A stretch of 64,000 bases of DNA from Micromonospora thermarum (lineage in GTDB: Bacteria; Actinomycetota; Actinomycetes; Mycobacteriales; Micromonosporaceae), in the NCBI RefSeq assembly GCF_012034245.1, contig NZ_JAATEO010000025.1, positions 37,768-101,767 on the forward strand, given 5' to 3'. Below are positions 52,250-61,441 of this stretch, piece after piece. The notes under the pieces are model-generated. The model ran no database searches and was not told the origin of the DNA. It saw only the letters and a list, made by a program, of their open reading frames with translations. Each line of letters begins with the position of its first letter. Within the stretch, counting starts at the first letter, position 1. A program made the position numbers and the translations under genes.

Positions 52250-54589
52250 TCACCGTGGTGGGGTGTCGGCGGGGTTGAGGGAGAAGAAGTCCTCCTCTTC
52301 CTGCGTCAGGTGCAGGCGGAGCACGGCGTCCAACCCGTACAGGGCGGCCAGCAGGTCGGTCACCTCGTCGCGGCGCAGCCGGCCGTCCGGGTGCTGCGCC
52401 AGGTGGCCGCCGATCCGGTCCACCAACCGGCTGATCTCCACATGGGCCCGGCTCATCGTCGACGTCGCCTCCTCGCTGCCGAGCGGGCCGGCGAGCGATG
52501 GGTAGAGCTGCCGCTCCTCGGCCGCCTCGTGCGGTAGCACCTCGTCGACGAGCCGGCGGTGCACCTCGCGCAGCGCCGGTACGCACTCCGGTGCGTCCGG
52601 GCGGGTCGCCACCAGGTCGGCGGTGTCGCGCAGCCGGTCCAGCACGTCGCGGACGCCGGTGTGCTCGCCGGCGTACCGGTCGAGCAGTTCCCGGGTCCGC
52701 GGCGGGACGTCCCGGCGGCGCAGGCCGCCCCCGAGGGCGCGCAGCGCGTTGAGGATGACCAGCACGTCGATGCCCTCCTGGAGGAACGCGCCGGCGACCG
52801 GAGGCAGCCCACCGAGGGCCGCGACCAGCATGGCGAGGACGGCCAGGGCCATCCCGACGGTCGCGCTCTGCACCGCGATGCGGCGCGCGTACCGGGCGAT
52901 CTCGACGGCGTCGGCGAGCCGGTCCAGCCGGTCCACGGTGAGCACCGCGTCCGCCACGTCGGCGGAGGCGGTCGCCCCGGTGGCGCCCATCGCCACGCCG
53001 ACGTGCGCCTCGGCCAGGGCCGGCGCGTCGTTGACGCCGTCGCCGACCATCACGGTGACCGCCTGCCGGGACTCCGCCCGGACCCGGGCCACCTTCTCCT
53101 CGGGCGAGCACTGGGCGATCACGTCGTCCACGCCGACGGTCTGCGCCACCTGCCGGGCGGTCCGCGGCCGATCGCCGGTGACCATTACCAGCCGGGTCAG
53201 CCCCGCCTCCCGTAGCCGCCGCACCGTCCGCCGGGCGTCGGGGCGGACCGGGTCCTCCAGCAGGATCGCCCCGAGGGGTCGCCGGTCGTCGCTGACCCAG
53301 ACGGTGGAGCGGCCGGCCAGTTCGGCGCGCTCGCGTACGCGGTGCGCCCACTCGGGCGGCTCGCCGGCGAGCTGGCCGACCCGGACCAGCCGCCCGTCCA
53401 CCCGGCCGGTCACCCCGCGCCCCGGCTCCTCGGTGACGTCGACCGGCTCGGCGAGCGGCAGCCCCCGCTCGCGGGCCTGTCGGACCAGGGCGGTGGCCAG
53501 CACGTGCGGGGAGAGCTGCTCGACGGAGGCGGCCAGCCGCAGCACCTCGTCCCGGTCGCCGCCGGGCGCGACGACCGTCTCGGCGGCACGGGGACGGCCG
53601 GCGGTGAGCGTGCCGGTCTTGTCCAGCAGCAGGGTCCGGGCGCGGCCCAGCAGCTCCAGCGACCCGCCGTCGCGGACCAGCACCCCACGCCGGGCGACCC
53701 GGGACAGCCCGGAGACGATCGCGATCGGGGTGGCCAGCAGCAGCGGGCAGGGGGTGGCCACCACCAGGACCGCCACCGCCCGGAGGAACTGGCCGGTGAG
53801 CAGCCACGCCAGCCCGGCCAGCACCAGGGTGAACGGCACGAACGCGGCGGCGTACCGGTCGGCGAGCCGGACCATCGGGGCCTTGCGTGCGGTGGCCTCC
53901 TCGGCCAGCCGGACGATCCCGGCGTACGTGCTCTCCGCCGCGTTCTTGGTTGCCCGCAGCCCGAACCCGGCTCCGGCGTTGACCACGCCGCTGGCCACCT
54001 GCTCGCCGACGGCGCGGGTGACCAGCTGCGACTCGCCGGTGACCACCGACTCGTCCAGCGTCGCGGCCTCCTCCACGGTCCCGTCCACCGGCACCACGTC
54101 GCCGGGGCCGACCACCAGCCGGTCCCCCACCGCCACCCGGTCCAGCGGCACCACCTCGATACCGCCGTCCGGGCTACGCCGGCGCGCCTGCCGGGGCGCG
54201 CGTTCCAGCAGCACGCGCAGGTCGCGGGTGGCCCGGCGCTGGGCGTAGTGCTCCAACGCCTGGCCGGTGGCGACCATCACCGCGATCACCGCGCCGGCCA
54301 GGTACTCGCGGACCAGCAGCGTGCCGACCAGCGCCAGCACGGCGACCACGTCGACCCCGAACTGCCGGCGACGAAGCTGCCGCAGCGTCGACCAGACGGC
54401 CGGCACCAGCGCGACCAGGGTCACCGCCGCCCAGACCAGCTGGGCCGCGCCCGGCAGCCCGGCGAGCCACAACCCGGCACCGACCAGCACGGCCAGGGTG
54501 AGCAGGGTCAGCGGGGCCCACTGCCGCCAGTCCACCGGCTGCCGCCGCACCGACCGCTCCGGCACGCACTCGCGCGGTTCGGCTCCCAC
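52250..54589 (-). CDS. P-type metal ATPase fused to C-terminal hemerythrin-like domain
   Basis: 779 residues. The membrane core has a TPCPLLLATP ion-site motif in place of the usual CPC, the phosphorylation site DKTGTLTAGR, GDRPRTARQVAQ and GDGVNDAPALAEAHVGVAMG. The common P1B HP motif is replaced by SPH, and there is no N-terminal heavy-metal domain. From about residue 640 a four-helix hemerythrin-like domain follows (REVHRRLVDEVLPHEAAEER, TMSRAHVEISRLV, LRLHLTQEEEDFFSL) with the metal-binding His/Glu set. It is convergent with the aromatic operon and divergent from the formate dehydrogenase. Substrate unknown. Confidence 0.85.
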   Translation of the reverse strand: MGAEPRECVPERSVRRQPVDWRQWAPLTLLTLAVLVGAGLWLAGLPGAAQLVWAAVTLVALVPAVWSTLRQLRRRQFGVDVVAVLALVGTLLVREYLAGAVIAVMVATGQALEHYAQRRATRDLRVLLERAPRQARRRSPDGGIEVVPLDRVAVGDRLVVGPGDVVPVDGTVEEAATLDESVVTGESQLVTRAVGEQVASGVVNAGAGFGLRATKNAAESTYAGIVRLAEEATARKAPMVRLADRYAAAFVPFTLVLAGLAWLLTGQFLRAVAVLVVATPCPLLLATPIAIVSGLSRVARRGVLVRDGGSLELLGRARTLLLDKTGTLTAGRPRAAETVVAPGGDRDEVLRLAASVEQLSPHVLATALVRQARERGLPLAEPVDVTEEPGRGVTGRVDGRLVRVGQLAGEPPEWAHRVRERAELAGRSTVWVSDDRRPLGAILLEDPVRPDARRTVRRLREAGLTRLVMVTGDRPRTARQVAQTVGVDDVIAQCSPEEKVARVRAESRQAVTVMVGDGVNDAPALAEAHVGVAMGATGATASADVADAVLTVDRLDRLADAVEIARYARRIAVQSATVGMALAVLAMLVAALGGLPPVAGAFLQEGIDVLVILNALRALGGGLRRRDVPPRTRELLDRYAGEHTGVRDVLDRLRDTADLVATRPDAPECVPALREVHRRLVDEVLPHEAAEERQLYPSLAGPLGSEEATSTMSRAHVEISRLVDRIGGHLAQHPDGRLRRDEVTDLLAALYGLDAVLRLHLTQEEEDFFSLNPADTPPR

Positions 54590-54795
54590 CAGCGGATCGT
54601 CTCAGCGACCCGGGTCGCCAGACAGGGCAACGAGGGCAATCGGTAACGGGTCGAAGGGCCCGGCGCGAGGGGCGAGTGCTGCTGCCGTCGGGAGGATCTC
54701 CATCGCCGAGCCGGCAAGCTGCCTATTTGCCCGTGAACCGCCCTGAAGCAGACGTACGTTTGCCTTTGGATCGGCGGTGCGCGAGGGATGGTGCG

Positions 54796-56550
54796 ATGGG
54801 CGAGCCGCGGGAGGCGTTCGTCGAGTTGCAGGACCGTCTGCGCCGGCCGGGCACGGGGATGTTGGATCGGCTTCGGCGGGCGCAGGCCGCGGACGGGCGA
54901 GTCGATGCCGAGGATCTGGCGCGGGCGGCGGGCGAGTTCGGCTGGCCGGTGGCGGCCGTGACCGGTTCGGCGACGTACTACGCGGACTTCGCGGAGGGTC
55001 GCCGGGGCCGGCGGCACGTGCGGGTGTGCGAGGGAACCTCGTGCTTCGTGAGCAGCCGGGGCGAGCACATCGCGCGGCTGGAGCGGGCGCTGGGCGTGCG
55101 GCTGGGCGAACGTGCCGCGGACGGGTCGGTGTCGCTGCAAGGGGTGCGTTGTCTCGGGTACTGCTACGACTCGCCCGCCGTACTCGACGGGGAGCTACCA
55201 GCCAGTGGGGAGACTCTGGGCGGGCTGTTCGGTGACCCATTGGCCGCGCAGCGGCGGACGAGGCCCGGTTGGGTCGAGCCGTTGAAGATGCGGGCGGCCG
55301 ACATACCGTACGTGAGCGCGGTCGATCGGCCAGTGGTGCTAGCCGGGCTGGTCGGCGGCGAGGAACCGTGGGCGGTGTGGCCCAGCGTGGTGGCGACCGG
55401 TTCACCGGAGAAGGTGATATCCGAGGTCGCCGCCTCGGGCTTGCGGGGGCGGGGCGGGGCCGGTTTCCCGGTGGCGAAGAAGTGGTCGATGACCGCCGGC
55501 GAACCCGCCCCCCGGTACGTGGTGGGCAACGGCGACGAGGGTGATCCCGGCTCGTACGGGGATCGGCTGCTGATGGAACGGGATCCGCATCGGATCCTGG
55601 AGGGCCTGGCGCTGGCCGGGTTCGCGGTGGGCGCGCGGCACGGGTTGATCCTCGTGCGCTCGGAGTACCCGACGGCCGCCGAGCGGCTGCGTGCCGCGGT
55701 GGTCGAGGCGCGGGAGGCCGGTCACCTGGGCGAGCGGGTGCACGGCTCGCCGGTCGACTTCGACGTGGAGATCGTGGTGGGCGCCGGCTCGTACGTGGCC
55801 GGGGAGGAGACGGCGTTGCTGCACGCCCTGGCCGGGCTGCGGGCGGCGGTGCGGGCACGCCCCCCGTACCCGACCAGCCACGGCTTCCTGGGACATCCGA
55901 CCGCGGTCAACAACGTGGAGACGCTGGCGGCCGTACCGTGGATCGTCCGGCACGGCGGAGCCGCCTACGCACGGCTGGGCCACCCGGACGAGCCCGGCAC
56001 CAAGCTGGTCTGCCTGAGCCAACGCTTCCGCCGACCCGGCGTGTACGAGGTGGAGTTCGGCGTGCCGCTGCGCCACCTGGTGGAGGAACTCGGTGGCGGG
56101 CTGCGCGAGCCGTACCGGCTACGCGCGGTGCAGGTCGGCGGACCGCTCGGCGGCTTCCTCACCCCCAACCAGCTCGACCTGCCGCTGCTGTCCGAACCGC
56201 TCGCGGAGGCCGGGGCCGCGTTGGGACACGCAAGCCTCGTCGCGGTCGACTCGACCGTGCCCGGCGTGGCGATCCTGCGACACGCGTGGGCGTTCGGGGC
56301 GGCGGAAAGTTGCGGAGCCTGCACACCCTGCCGGGTCGGTACCCGCCGCGGCCTCGAGCTGGTCGAGCGGATCCGGGAACCCGCGCAGGCCGCGGCGGCG
56401 CTCGCCGACCACCATCCCCTGCTCGAGGTTTTGGATGTGGCGAGCCTGTGCGCGTTCGGGCGTGGGGTGTCCTGCGCGGTGCGCAGCCTGCTGCGGGTGT
56501 ACTCCGACGAACTGCACCACACGGCCCCCACCAGCAAGGGGGGCGAGTAG
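54796..56550 (+). CDS. NAD-dependent formate dehydrogenase, NuoE-NuoF fused subunit
   Basis: 584 residues. Residues 1-150 are a NuoE/FdsG-like thioredoxin-fold domain with 2Fe-2S cysteines in VCEGTSCFV and VRCLGYCYD. The rest is NuoF/FdsB: FMN and NADH site GLRGRGGAGFPVAKKW, NGDEGDPGSYGDR, YVAGEETALLHALAG and 4Fe-4S cysteines in ESCGACTPCRVGT plus SLCAFG. It passes electrons from the molybdenum subunit to NAD+. ATG 54796 follows GAGGGA at seven bases. Separate genes are the rule in Fds operons, so this is a fusion. The next gene starts directly after its stop. Confidence 0.88.
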   Translation: MGEPREAFVELQDRLRRPGTGMLDRLRRAQAADGRVDAEDLARAAGEFGWPVAAVTGSATYYADFAEGRRGRRHVRVCEGTSCFVSSRGEHIARLERALGVRLGERAADGSVSLQGVRCLGYCYDSPAVLDGELPASGETLGGLFGDPLAAQRRTRPGWVEPLKMRAADIPYVSAVDRPVVLAGLVGGEEPWAVWPSVVATGSPEKVISEVAASGLRGRGGAGFPVAKKWSMTAGEPAPRYVVGNGDEGDPGSYGDRLLMERDPHRILEGLALAGFAVGARHGLILVRSEYPTAAERLRAAVVEAREAGHLGERVHGSPVDFDVEIVVGAGSYVAGEETALLHALAGLRAAVRARPPYPTSHGFLGHPTAVNNVETLAAVPWIVRHGGAAYARLGHPDEPGTKLVCLSQRFRRPGVYEVEFGVPLRHLVEELGGGLREPYRLRAVQVGGPLGGFLTPNQLDLPLLSEPLAEAGAALGHASLVAVDSTVPGVAILRHAWAFGAAESCGACTPCRVGTRRGLELVERIREPAQAAAALADHHPLLEVLDVASLCAFGRGVSCAVRSLLRVYSDELHHTAPTSKGGE

Positions 56551-59283
56551 ATGCGGTTGTCCGTCGACACCATCCGCGTCGAGGTGGCCTCGGGAGCCAC
56601 CGTGCTGGACGCCGTGCGGGCGGCCGGGGCCGTGGTGCCGACCCTCTGCTACGACGAGCGGCTCACCCCGCAGGGATCGTGCCGGGTCTGCCTGGTCGGA
56701 ATCCGGGGGCGGGCCATGCCGGCCTGCACCACACCCGCCGCCGACGGGATGGAGATACGGACCGGCGACGAAACCGCCCGCAGGTCGGCACAGCTCGCCC
56801 TGGAACTCCTCGTGTCCCAGCTGCCCGCGCGAGCGCTCGACATCCCCGCCGAGCGCAGCGAGCTGGTCCGCGCCTGCCAGCACTTCGGCCTGACCAGATC
56901 CCGGTTCGACGGTGCGACCCGGGATGCGGGCGCCGACCACTCCCACCCGTACGTGAAACTCGACCGGGACCTGTGCATCGCCTGCAGCCGGTGCGTAGGC
57001 ATGTGCGCCGAGGTGCAGGGCACATTCGCGCTCTCCCTGGCCGGGCGCGGGTTCGAAACCGTCGTCGTGGCCGGCACCGGCGGCCCGTGGGTGACGTCCC
57101 CGTGCGTTGCCTGCGGCGGCTGCGTCGACACCTGCCCGAGCGGGGCGCTGTCCGAGCCGGGCCTGGCCGACCCGCGCCCCATCGGCAGGACGACCACCAC
57201 CACCTGCGGCTACTGCGGGGTGGGCTGCAGCCTGCGGGTGCACGAACGCGACGGGTCCGTCGCCGCGATCACCCCGGCGCACGACGGACCGGTCAACCGC
57301 GGCCACGCCTGCGTCAAGGGCCGCTTCGCACACGCCTTCACGCGGTCCCGAGACCGGCTGACCACCCCACTGGTCCGCGACGGCGGCCGGGACTCGCCAC
57401 TGCGGCCCGCGTCCTGGCAGGAGGCTCTCACCTTCGCGGCGACCCGGCTGGCAGCCATCCGCGACCGCCACGGGCCCGACGCCATCGGCATGATCTCCTC
57501 CGCGCGCGCGACCAACGAGGAGAACTACCTCGCCCAGAAATTCGCCCGCGCCGTGCTCGGCACCAACAACATCGACAACTGCTCCCGGCTGTGCCACGCC
57601 CCGTCCGCGGTCGGGCTGGCCGCCTCGTTCGGCCACGCCGGCGGCACCAACTCCGTCGACGACCTCGACCACACCGACTGCATCCTCATCGCCGGCGCGA
57701 ACCCCACCGAGGCCCACCCGGTCATCGGCGCCCGGATCAAACAACTGGTGCTACGCGGCGCACGGCTCATCGTCATCGACCCCCGCCGCATCGACCTCGC
57801 CGAGATGGCCGACGTGCACGTCCAGGCCAGACCGGGATCCAACGTCGCCGTCTTCAACGGCATCGCCCGGGTGCTACTCGACGAGGGATACGCCGATCAG
57901 GACTTCCTCCGCTCCCGGGCCAGCGGGCTCGCCGAACTCACCGCGCTACTGGCCGACCATCCGCCCGACCGCGCGGCACGGCTCGCCGGCGTCGCGCCGG
58001 AGACACTGGTCGCGGCGGCCCGCCTCTACGGGGCGGCACGCCGCCCGGCGATCGTCTACGGCCTCGGCATCACCGAACACGCCCACGGCACCGACGGCGT
58101 ACGCACCCTGGCAAACCTGGCCATCCTCAAGGGCGCGGTCGGCACCCCCGACTGTTGCGGCGTGCTCTCCATGCGTGGGCAGAACAACGTTCAGGGAGCC
58201 TCCGACATGGGCGCGCTGCCGGACATGCTGCCCGGCTACCAGCGCGTCACCGACGCGGGCGTGCGCGCCCGATTCAACCGAGCCTGGCGGGCGGAGGTGC
58301 CGGCCCGGCCCGGGCTCCGCATCCTGGACATGTTCGCCTCAGCCATCGCCGGCCGAGTGCGTGCGATGTACGTCATCGGCGAGGACATCGCGCAGACCGA
58401 TCCGGACAGCGGCAACGTACGCCGGGCACTGGCCGCCTGCGACCTCGTCGTCAACCACGACGTGTTCCTCTCCACCACCGCTGAACACGCCGACGTGGTC
58501 TTCCCCGCGGTGCCCTTCCTCGAGAAGGACGGCACCTTCGTCAACTTCGACCGCCGAGTCCAACGGGTCCGCCCGGCGCTGGACCCACCCGGACAGGCCC
58601 GCAGCGACTTCGACATCCTGCACCTGCTCGCCCGCGCGATGGGCGCCGACCTCGGCTGCCCCACCCCCGCCGACGCGATGGCCGAATGCGCCACGCTGAC
58701 CCCCACGTTCGCCGGCATCTCACACGCCCGACTCGACCGGGACGGACCACTGCACTGGCCCTGTCGCAGCCCCGACCAACCCGGCGAAGGGCGGCTCTAC
58801 CTCGACTCGTTCGCCACGCCCGATGGCCGGGCCGCACTCGCCGCCCGGCCGTACCTGCCGCCCGGCGAGCAAGCCGACACCACCTTCCCGTACGTCCTGA
58901 TCACCGGGCGCCGGCTGGTGCACTACAACAGCGGATCGATGAGCCGCCGCACCCCCAACCACCAGCTCCGCCCGCACGAAGTGCTCGACCTGCACCCGGA
59001 CGACGCCGCGCGGCTCGGACTGGCCGACGGCGACCTCGTCGAGGTGACCAGCCGCCGGGCAACCGTCACCTACCCGGTCCACCTGACCGACACAGTGACC
59101 CCGGGCCAGCTGTTCACCACCTTCAGCTTCCCCGACACCCCCACCAACGCCCTCACCTCCGACGCCACCGACACCGACACCGGCTGCCCCGAATACAAGA
59201 TCACCGCGGTCTCCCTGAGCCCGGTCAGAGCCGGACGCCGAGTCGAGAGTCGTCGTCGGACAGCCGACCGCCTTTGGAGGTGA
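56551..59283 (+). CDS. NAD-dependent formate dehydrogenase, molybdenum catalytic subunit
   Basis: 910 residues. An N-terminal 2Fe-2S ferredoxin (PTLCYDERLTPQGSCRVC) is followed by the His-ligated NuoG-like cluster, two 4Fe-4S sets (CIACSRCVGMC, CVACGGCVDTC) and the molybdopterin entry cluster CGYCGVGC. The bis-MGD catalytic site NIDNCSRLCHAPSAVGL has Cys where selenium enzymes have Sec. MRGQNNVQGASDMGALPD and the C-terminal NHQLRP/EVTSRRATVTYPV complete FdsA. It oxidises formate to CO2, or reduces CO2. No FdsC/FdhD-type maturation gene is inside the window. It abuts the FUSC-type gene. Confidence 0.9.
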   Translation: MRLSVDTIRVEVASGATVLDAVRAAGAVVPTLCYDERLTPQGSCRVCLVGIRGRAMPACTTPAADGMEIRTGDETARRSAQLALELLVSQLPARALDIPAERSELVRACQHFGLTRSRFDGATRDAGADHSHPYVKLDRDLCIACSRCVGMCAEVQGTFALSLAGRGFETVVVAGTGGPWVTSPCVACGGCVDTCPSGALSEPGLADPRPIGRTTTTTCGYCGVGCSLRVHERDGSVAAITPAHDGPVNRGHACVKGRFAHAFTRSRDRLTTPLVRDGGRDSPLRPASWQEALTFAATRLAAIRDRHGPDAIGMISSARATNEENYLAQKFARAVLGTNNIDNCSRLCHAPSAVGLAASFGHAGGTNSVDDLDHTDCILIAGANPTEAHPVIGARIKQLVLRGARLIVIDPRRIDLAEMADVHVQARPGSNVAVFNGIARVLLDEGYADQDFLRSRASGLAELTALLADHPPDRAARLAGVAPETLVAAARLYGAARRPAIVYGLGITEHAHGTDGVRTLANLAILKGAVGTPDCCGVLSMRGQNNVQGASDMGALPDMLPGYQRVTDAGVRARFNRAWRAEVPARPGLRILDMFASAIAGRVRAMYVIGEDIAQTDPDSGNVRRALAACDLVVNHDVFLSTTAEHADVVFPAVPFLEKDGTFVNFDRRVQRVRPALDPPGQARSDFDILHLLARAMGADLGCPTPADAMAECATLTPTFAGISHARLDRDGPLHWPCRSPDQPGEGRLYLDSFATPDGRAALAARPYLPPGEQADTTFPYVLITGRRLVHYNSGSMSRRTPNHQLRPHEVLDLHPDDAARLGLADGDLVEVTSRRATVTYPVHLTDTVTPGQLFTTFSFPDTPTNALTSDATDTDTGCPEYKITAVSLSPVRAGRRVESRRRTADRLWR

Positions 59284-59286
59284 GAC

Positions 59287-60402
59287 GTGCGGGGCCGAGA
59301 TCGGGATGTGCGGTCAGAGACGGTGCTGCGGGAAACCCGCGAGGCTTACGAGCGGCTGCGCACCTATTCCATCCTCGCGGTTCAAGCAGGCGCGGCAGCC
59401 GGTCTGTCCTGGTTCATCGCGGACGACGTGCTGCACAACTCGCAGGCGTTGTTCGCGCCCGCCGCCTCGATCGGCACGATCGCGGCAGCCCTCGGCAATC
59501 GGATCAGGCGCGCGGCGGAACTTGTCGCCGGGGTGATCGTGGGAGTGCTGACCGGTCAGTTGATCATCGAGGTCATCGGTTCAGGACCGATCCAAACCGC
59601 CCTGATCGTGGCATTCGCGATCTCGTCGGCAGCGGTGATCCGCGGGAGCGGCGCCGTCATGGTGCACGCCGGAAGCACCGCCGTATTGCTGGGAACGTTG
59701 TATGCGGAACAATCGGGTCTGGCTCTGGCGCGGACGGTCAACGGGTTGATCGGAGGGTTGACGGCCATCGTCGTGGCGCTGCTGATCCTGCCGGCCAACC
59801 CCGTACGCGTCGTACACCGCTCCGCCGGTCCGACGCTGGACATCTTCGCCCGTGATCTCACGGCCATCGCTCAGGCGCTGGCGCAGCGCGACGTTCAACA
59901 GGCCGAGGAGGCCTTGCAGCGCCTGGTTGCGGGAGAGGAGGAAAGAAACAAGTCGATCGAGATGGTGGCCGCGGCGGCGGAGATCGCGGTTCTGTCACCC
60001 TGGCGGTGGCGACGACTGAAGACCCTGCGCCAGTACCAGCAGGCCTCCCAACACCTGCAATTCGCCTACTCCCACAGCCGCGAACTGGCGCACTGGGCCG
60101 TGTCGGCGGTACGGCACCGTGAACCGGTACCGGCCAGCCTTCCAGCGTCGATCGAGCACCTCGGCCAAGCGGTGAGGCTGCTACATCGCGACTTCGTCGC
60201 CCGTCGAGAGCCCCACCTCGCGCGTGCGCGGGCGCAACAGGCCATCGAGGAAGTCAACCGTGCCTGCGCCGAACACGTCGGCTTCCGCGGGATGGTCCTC
60301 GTTTCGCGGCTGCGACTTGCCATCAGCGAGATGCTTCAAGCATCCGGAGCGCCGAAGGCAGAGGCGAATCAGCAGTCGGGATTGGCAGCCGACGCGGGCT
60401 AG
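59287..60402 (+). CDS. FUSC/aromatic-acid-exporter-like membrane protein
   Basis: 371 residues. About five to six hydrophobic helices lie in the first 170 residues (AVQAGAAAGLSWFIADDVLH, APAASIGTIAAALGNRIR, AELVAGVIVGVLTGQLIIEV, IVALLILPANPVRVVHR). A cytoplasmic helical region with repeating Arg/Gln/Ala follows. The N-G-N/R-I-R-R loop is typical of FUSC and ArAE proteins, which export aromatic or organic acids. GTG 59287 has GGAGGTGA seven bases upstream, only three bases after the FdhA stop, so it is co-transcribed with the formate dehydrogenase; a role in formate or related acid movement is speculative. Confidence 0.75.
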   Translation: MRGRDRDVRSETVLRETREAYERLRTYSILAVQAGAAAGLSWFIADDVLHNSQALFAPAASIGTIAAALGNRIRRAAELVAGVIVGVLTGQLIIEVIGSGPIQTALIVAFAISSAAVIRGSGAVMVHAGSTAVLLGTLYAEQSGLALARTVNGLIGGLTAIVVALLILPANPVRVVHRSAGPTLDIFARDLTAIAQALAQRDVQQAEEALQRLVAGEEERNKSIEMVAAAAEIAVLSPWRWRRLKTLRQYQQASQHLQFAYSHSRELAHWAVSAVRHREPVPASLPASIEHLGQAVRLLHRDFVARREPHLARARAQQAIEEVNRACAEHVGFRGMVLVSRLRLAISEMLQASGAPKAEANQQSGLAADAG

Positions 60403-60563
60403 ACCAGCCATCCATGCCGAGCATGGGGTTCGGCGAGGCCCGGGAATCGGGCGCCTGGAGGCCAGTGTTCCGGCGCGTCGGGCCAGTCGTTGCCGAACAG
60501 CACGAGGCGGTGGGTGAGCCAGTCCGACACGTCCGGCCGGCCGGCGCCGCAGTGGCCGATCAC
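60399..60563 (-). CDS. Short ORF coupled to a truncated gene
   Basis: 54 residues starting VIGHCGAGRPDVSDWLTHRL then VLFGNDWPDAPEHWPPG, with strongly GC-biased third positions. The GTG overlaps the stop of the upstream ORF (CTGTGATC). The short length and decayed surroundings make it either a genuine small protein or another remnant. No motif is recognised. Confidence 0.35.
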   Translation of the reverse strand: MIGHCGAGRPDVSDWLTHRLVLFGNDWPDAPEHWPPGARFPGLAEPHARHGWLV

Positions 60564-60890
60564 AGGCGTGGGCCGCGGGCGACGAAGACGATGCTTGACG
60601 TGCCCCGCGCGGTGTCAATCTGGTAGAGGTAGCAGCCCGGCGCCCGCAGCCGGGTGTAGCTCGGGTAATCCTTCCACCCGCCGGACAGCCCCTGGTACGT
60701 GTCAACATCGATACGCAGCTCCGGTATGGCGGGATCCTCAAAGGCGAGTGCGTCGGGGCCGTCGATCCGCTTGCCGTGGATCAGCACCAAGCCCGTCACG
60801 GTCGGGTCGACCGCCCAGAGCACCTTCGCCCCGCCCCAGGCTTTGTCTCTCCAGTTCTGCGGGTCGCGGTAGTCGAGTACGGCGCCTGGG
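60560..60890 (-). pseudogene. C-terminal half of an unidentified protein
   Basis: The frame reads LDYRDPQNWRDKAWGGAKVL, then WAVDPTVTGLVLIHGKRIDG and a closing GCYLYQIDTARGTSSIVFVA. It is beta-rich and aromatic, as in exported actinobacterial proteins of unknown role. No plausible start precedes it. On its 5' side the sequence merges into a degraded nuoN, so the N-terminal half, with any signal peptide, has been lost. Confidence 0.45.
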
Positions 60891-61420
60891 CCGAGGCCGG
60901 CCGGCCTGGCCGGGCCACCAGCAGAGCCGCAGCGAGCCACGGCGCCACCGGCGGCCACGCCCTGCCAGTCGGCGGTCCCGCCGCCCGAGCAGTGCAGCAG
61001 TGACTGCGTACGCGGCGATGTTGGTCACCGTGTAACCGGTGAGGTACACGAGCAACGAGGGCAGGGCGAGGTACTGCGGCCGGCCGCGACGTACGAGCAG
61101 GAAGCCGACCTGGCTGACGATGGACGCTTGCCACGGCCGCCGCCGCCACCACGACCGGCCACGGTGTGGTCGCCGGCAGCACGCCGACGAACCGGTAGAG
61201 CGCCACGAGCGCGCCGATCTTCGGCACGGTCGTCAAGAACGTCGCCGCGAGAGCGGTCGAGCCTTGGGGTCGTGTCCGGCACCCAGAAGTGCGCCGGTAC
61301 CCCGCCGGCCTTTGAACAACAGCCCGGCGATGACGGCGGCGGCGACGGACGGGTTGCGCCTCCACGCGTCACCGCCCACCGAATGGATGAGGTCAGCCCA
61401 TGTCGGGGCGCACCGACGCC
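60890..61420 (-). pseudogene. nuoN: Degraded NADH-quinone oxidoreductase subunit N
   Basis: In order on the minus strand, but in shifting frames, one reads WADLIHSVGG, NPSVAAAVIAGLLFK, KAGGVPAHFWVPDT, FLTTVPKIGALVALYRFVGV and LLVYLTGYTVTNIAAYAV. These are the conserved antiporter-like helices of NuoN, including the K-x-G-x-x-P-x-H-F-W motif. At least three frame changes and missing 5' and 3' ends make it a clear pseudogene. No other nuo gene is next to it, so this is an isolated extra copy or a remnant of a lost operon. Confidence 0.7.
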
Positions 61421-61441
61421 GGTGCGGCTTAACGTGCGGAG

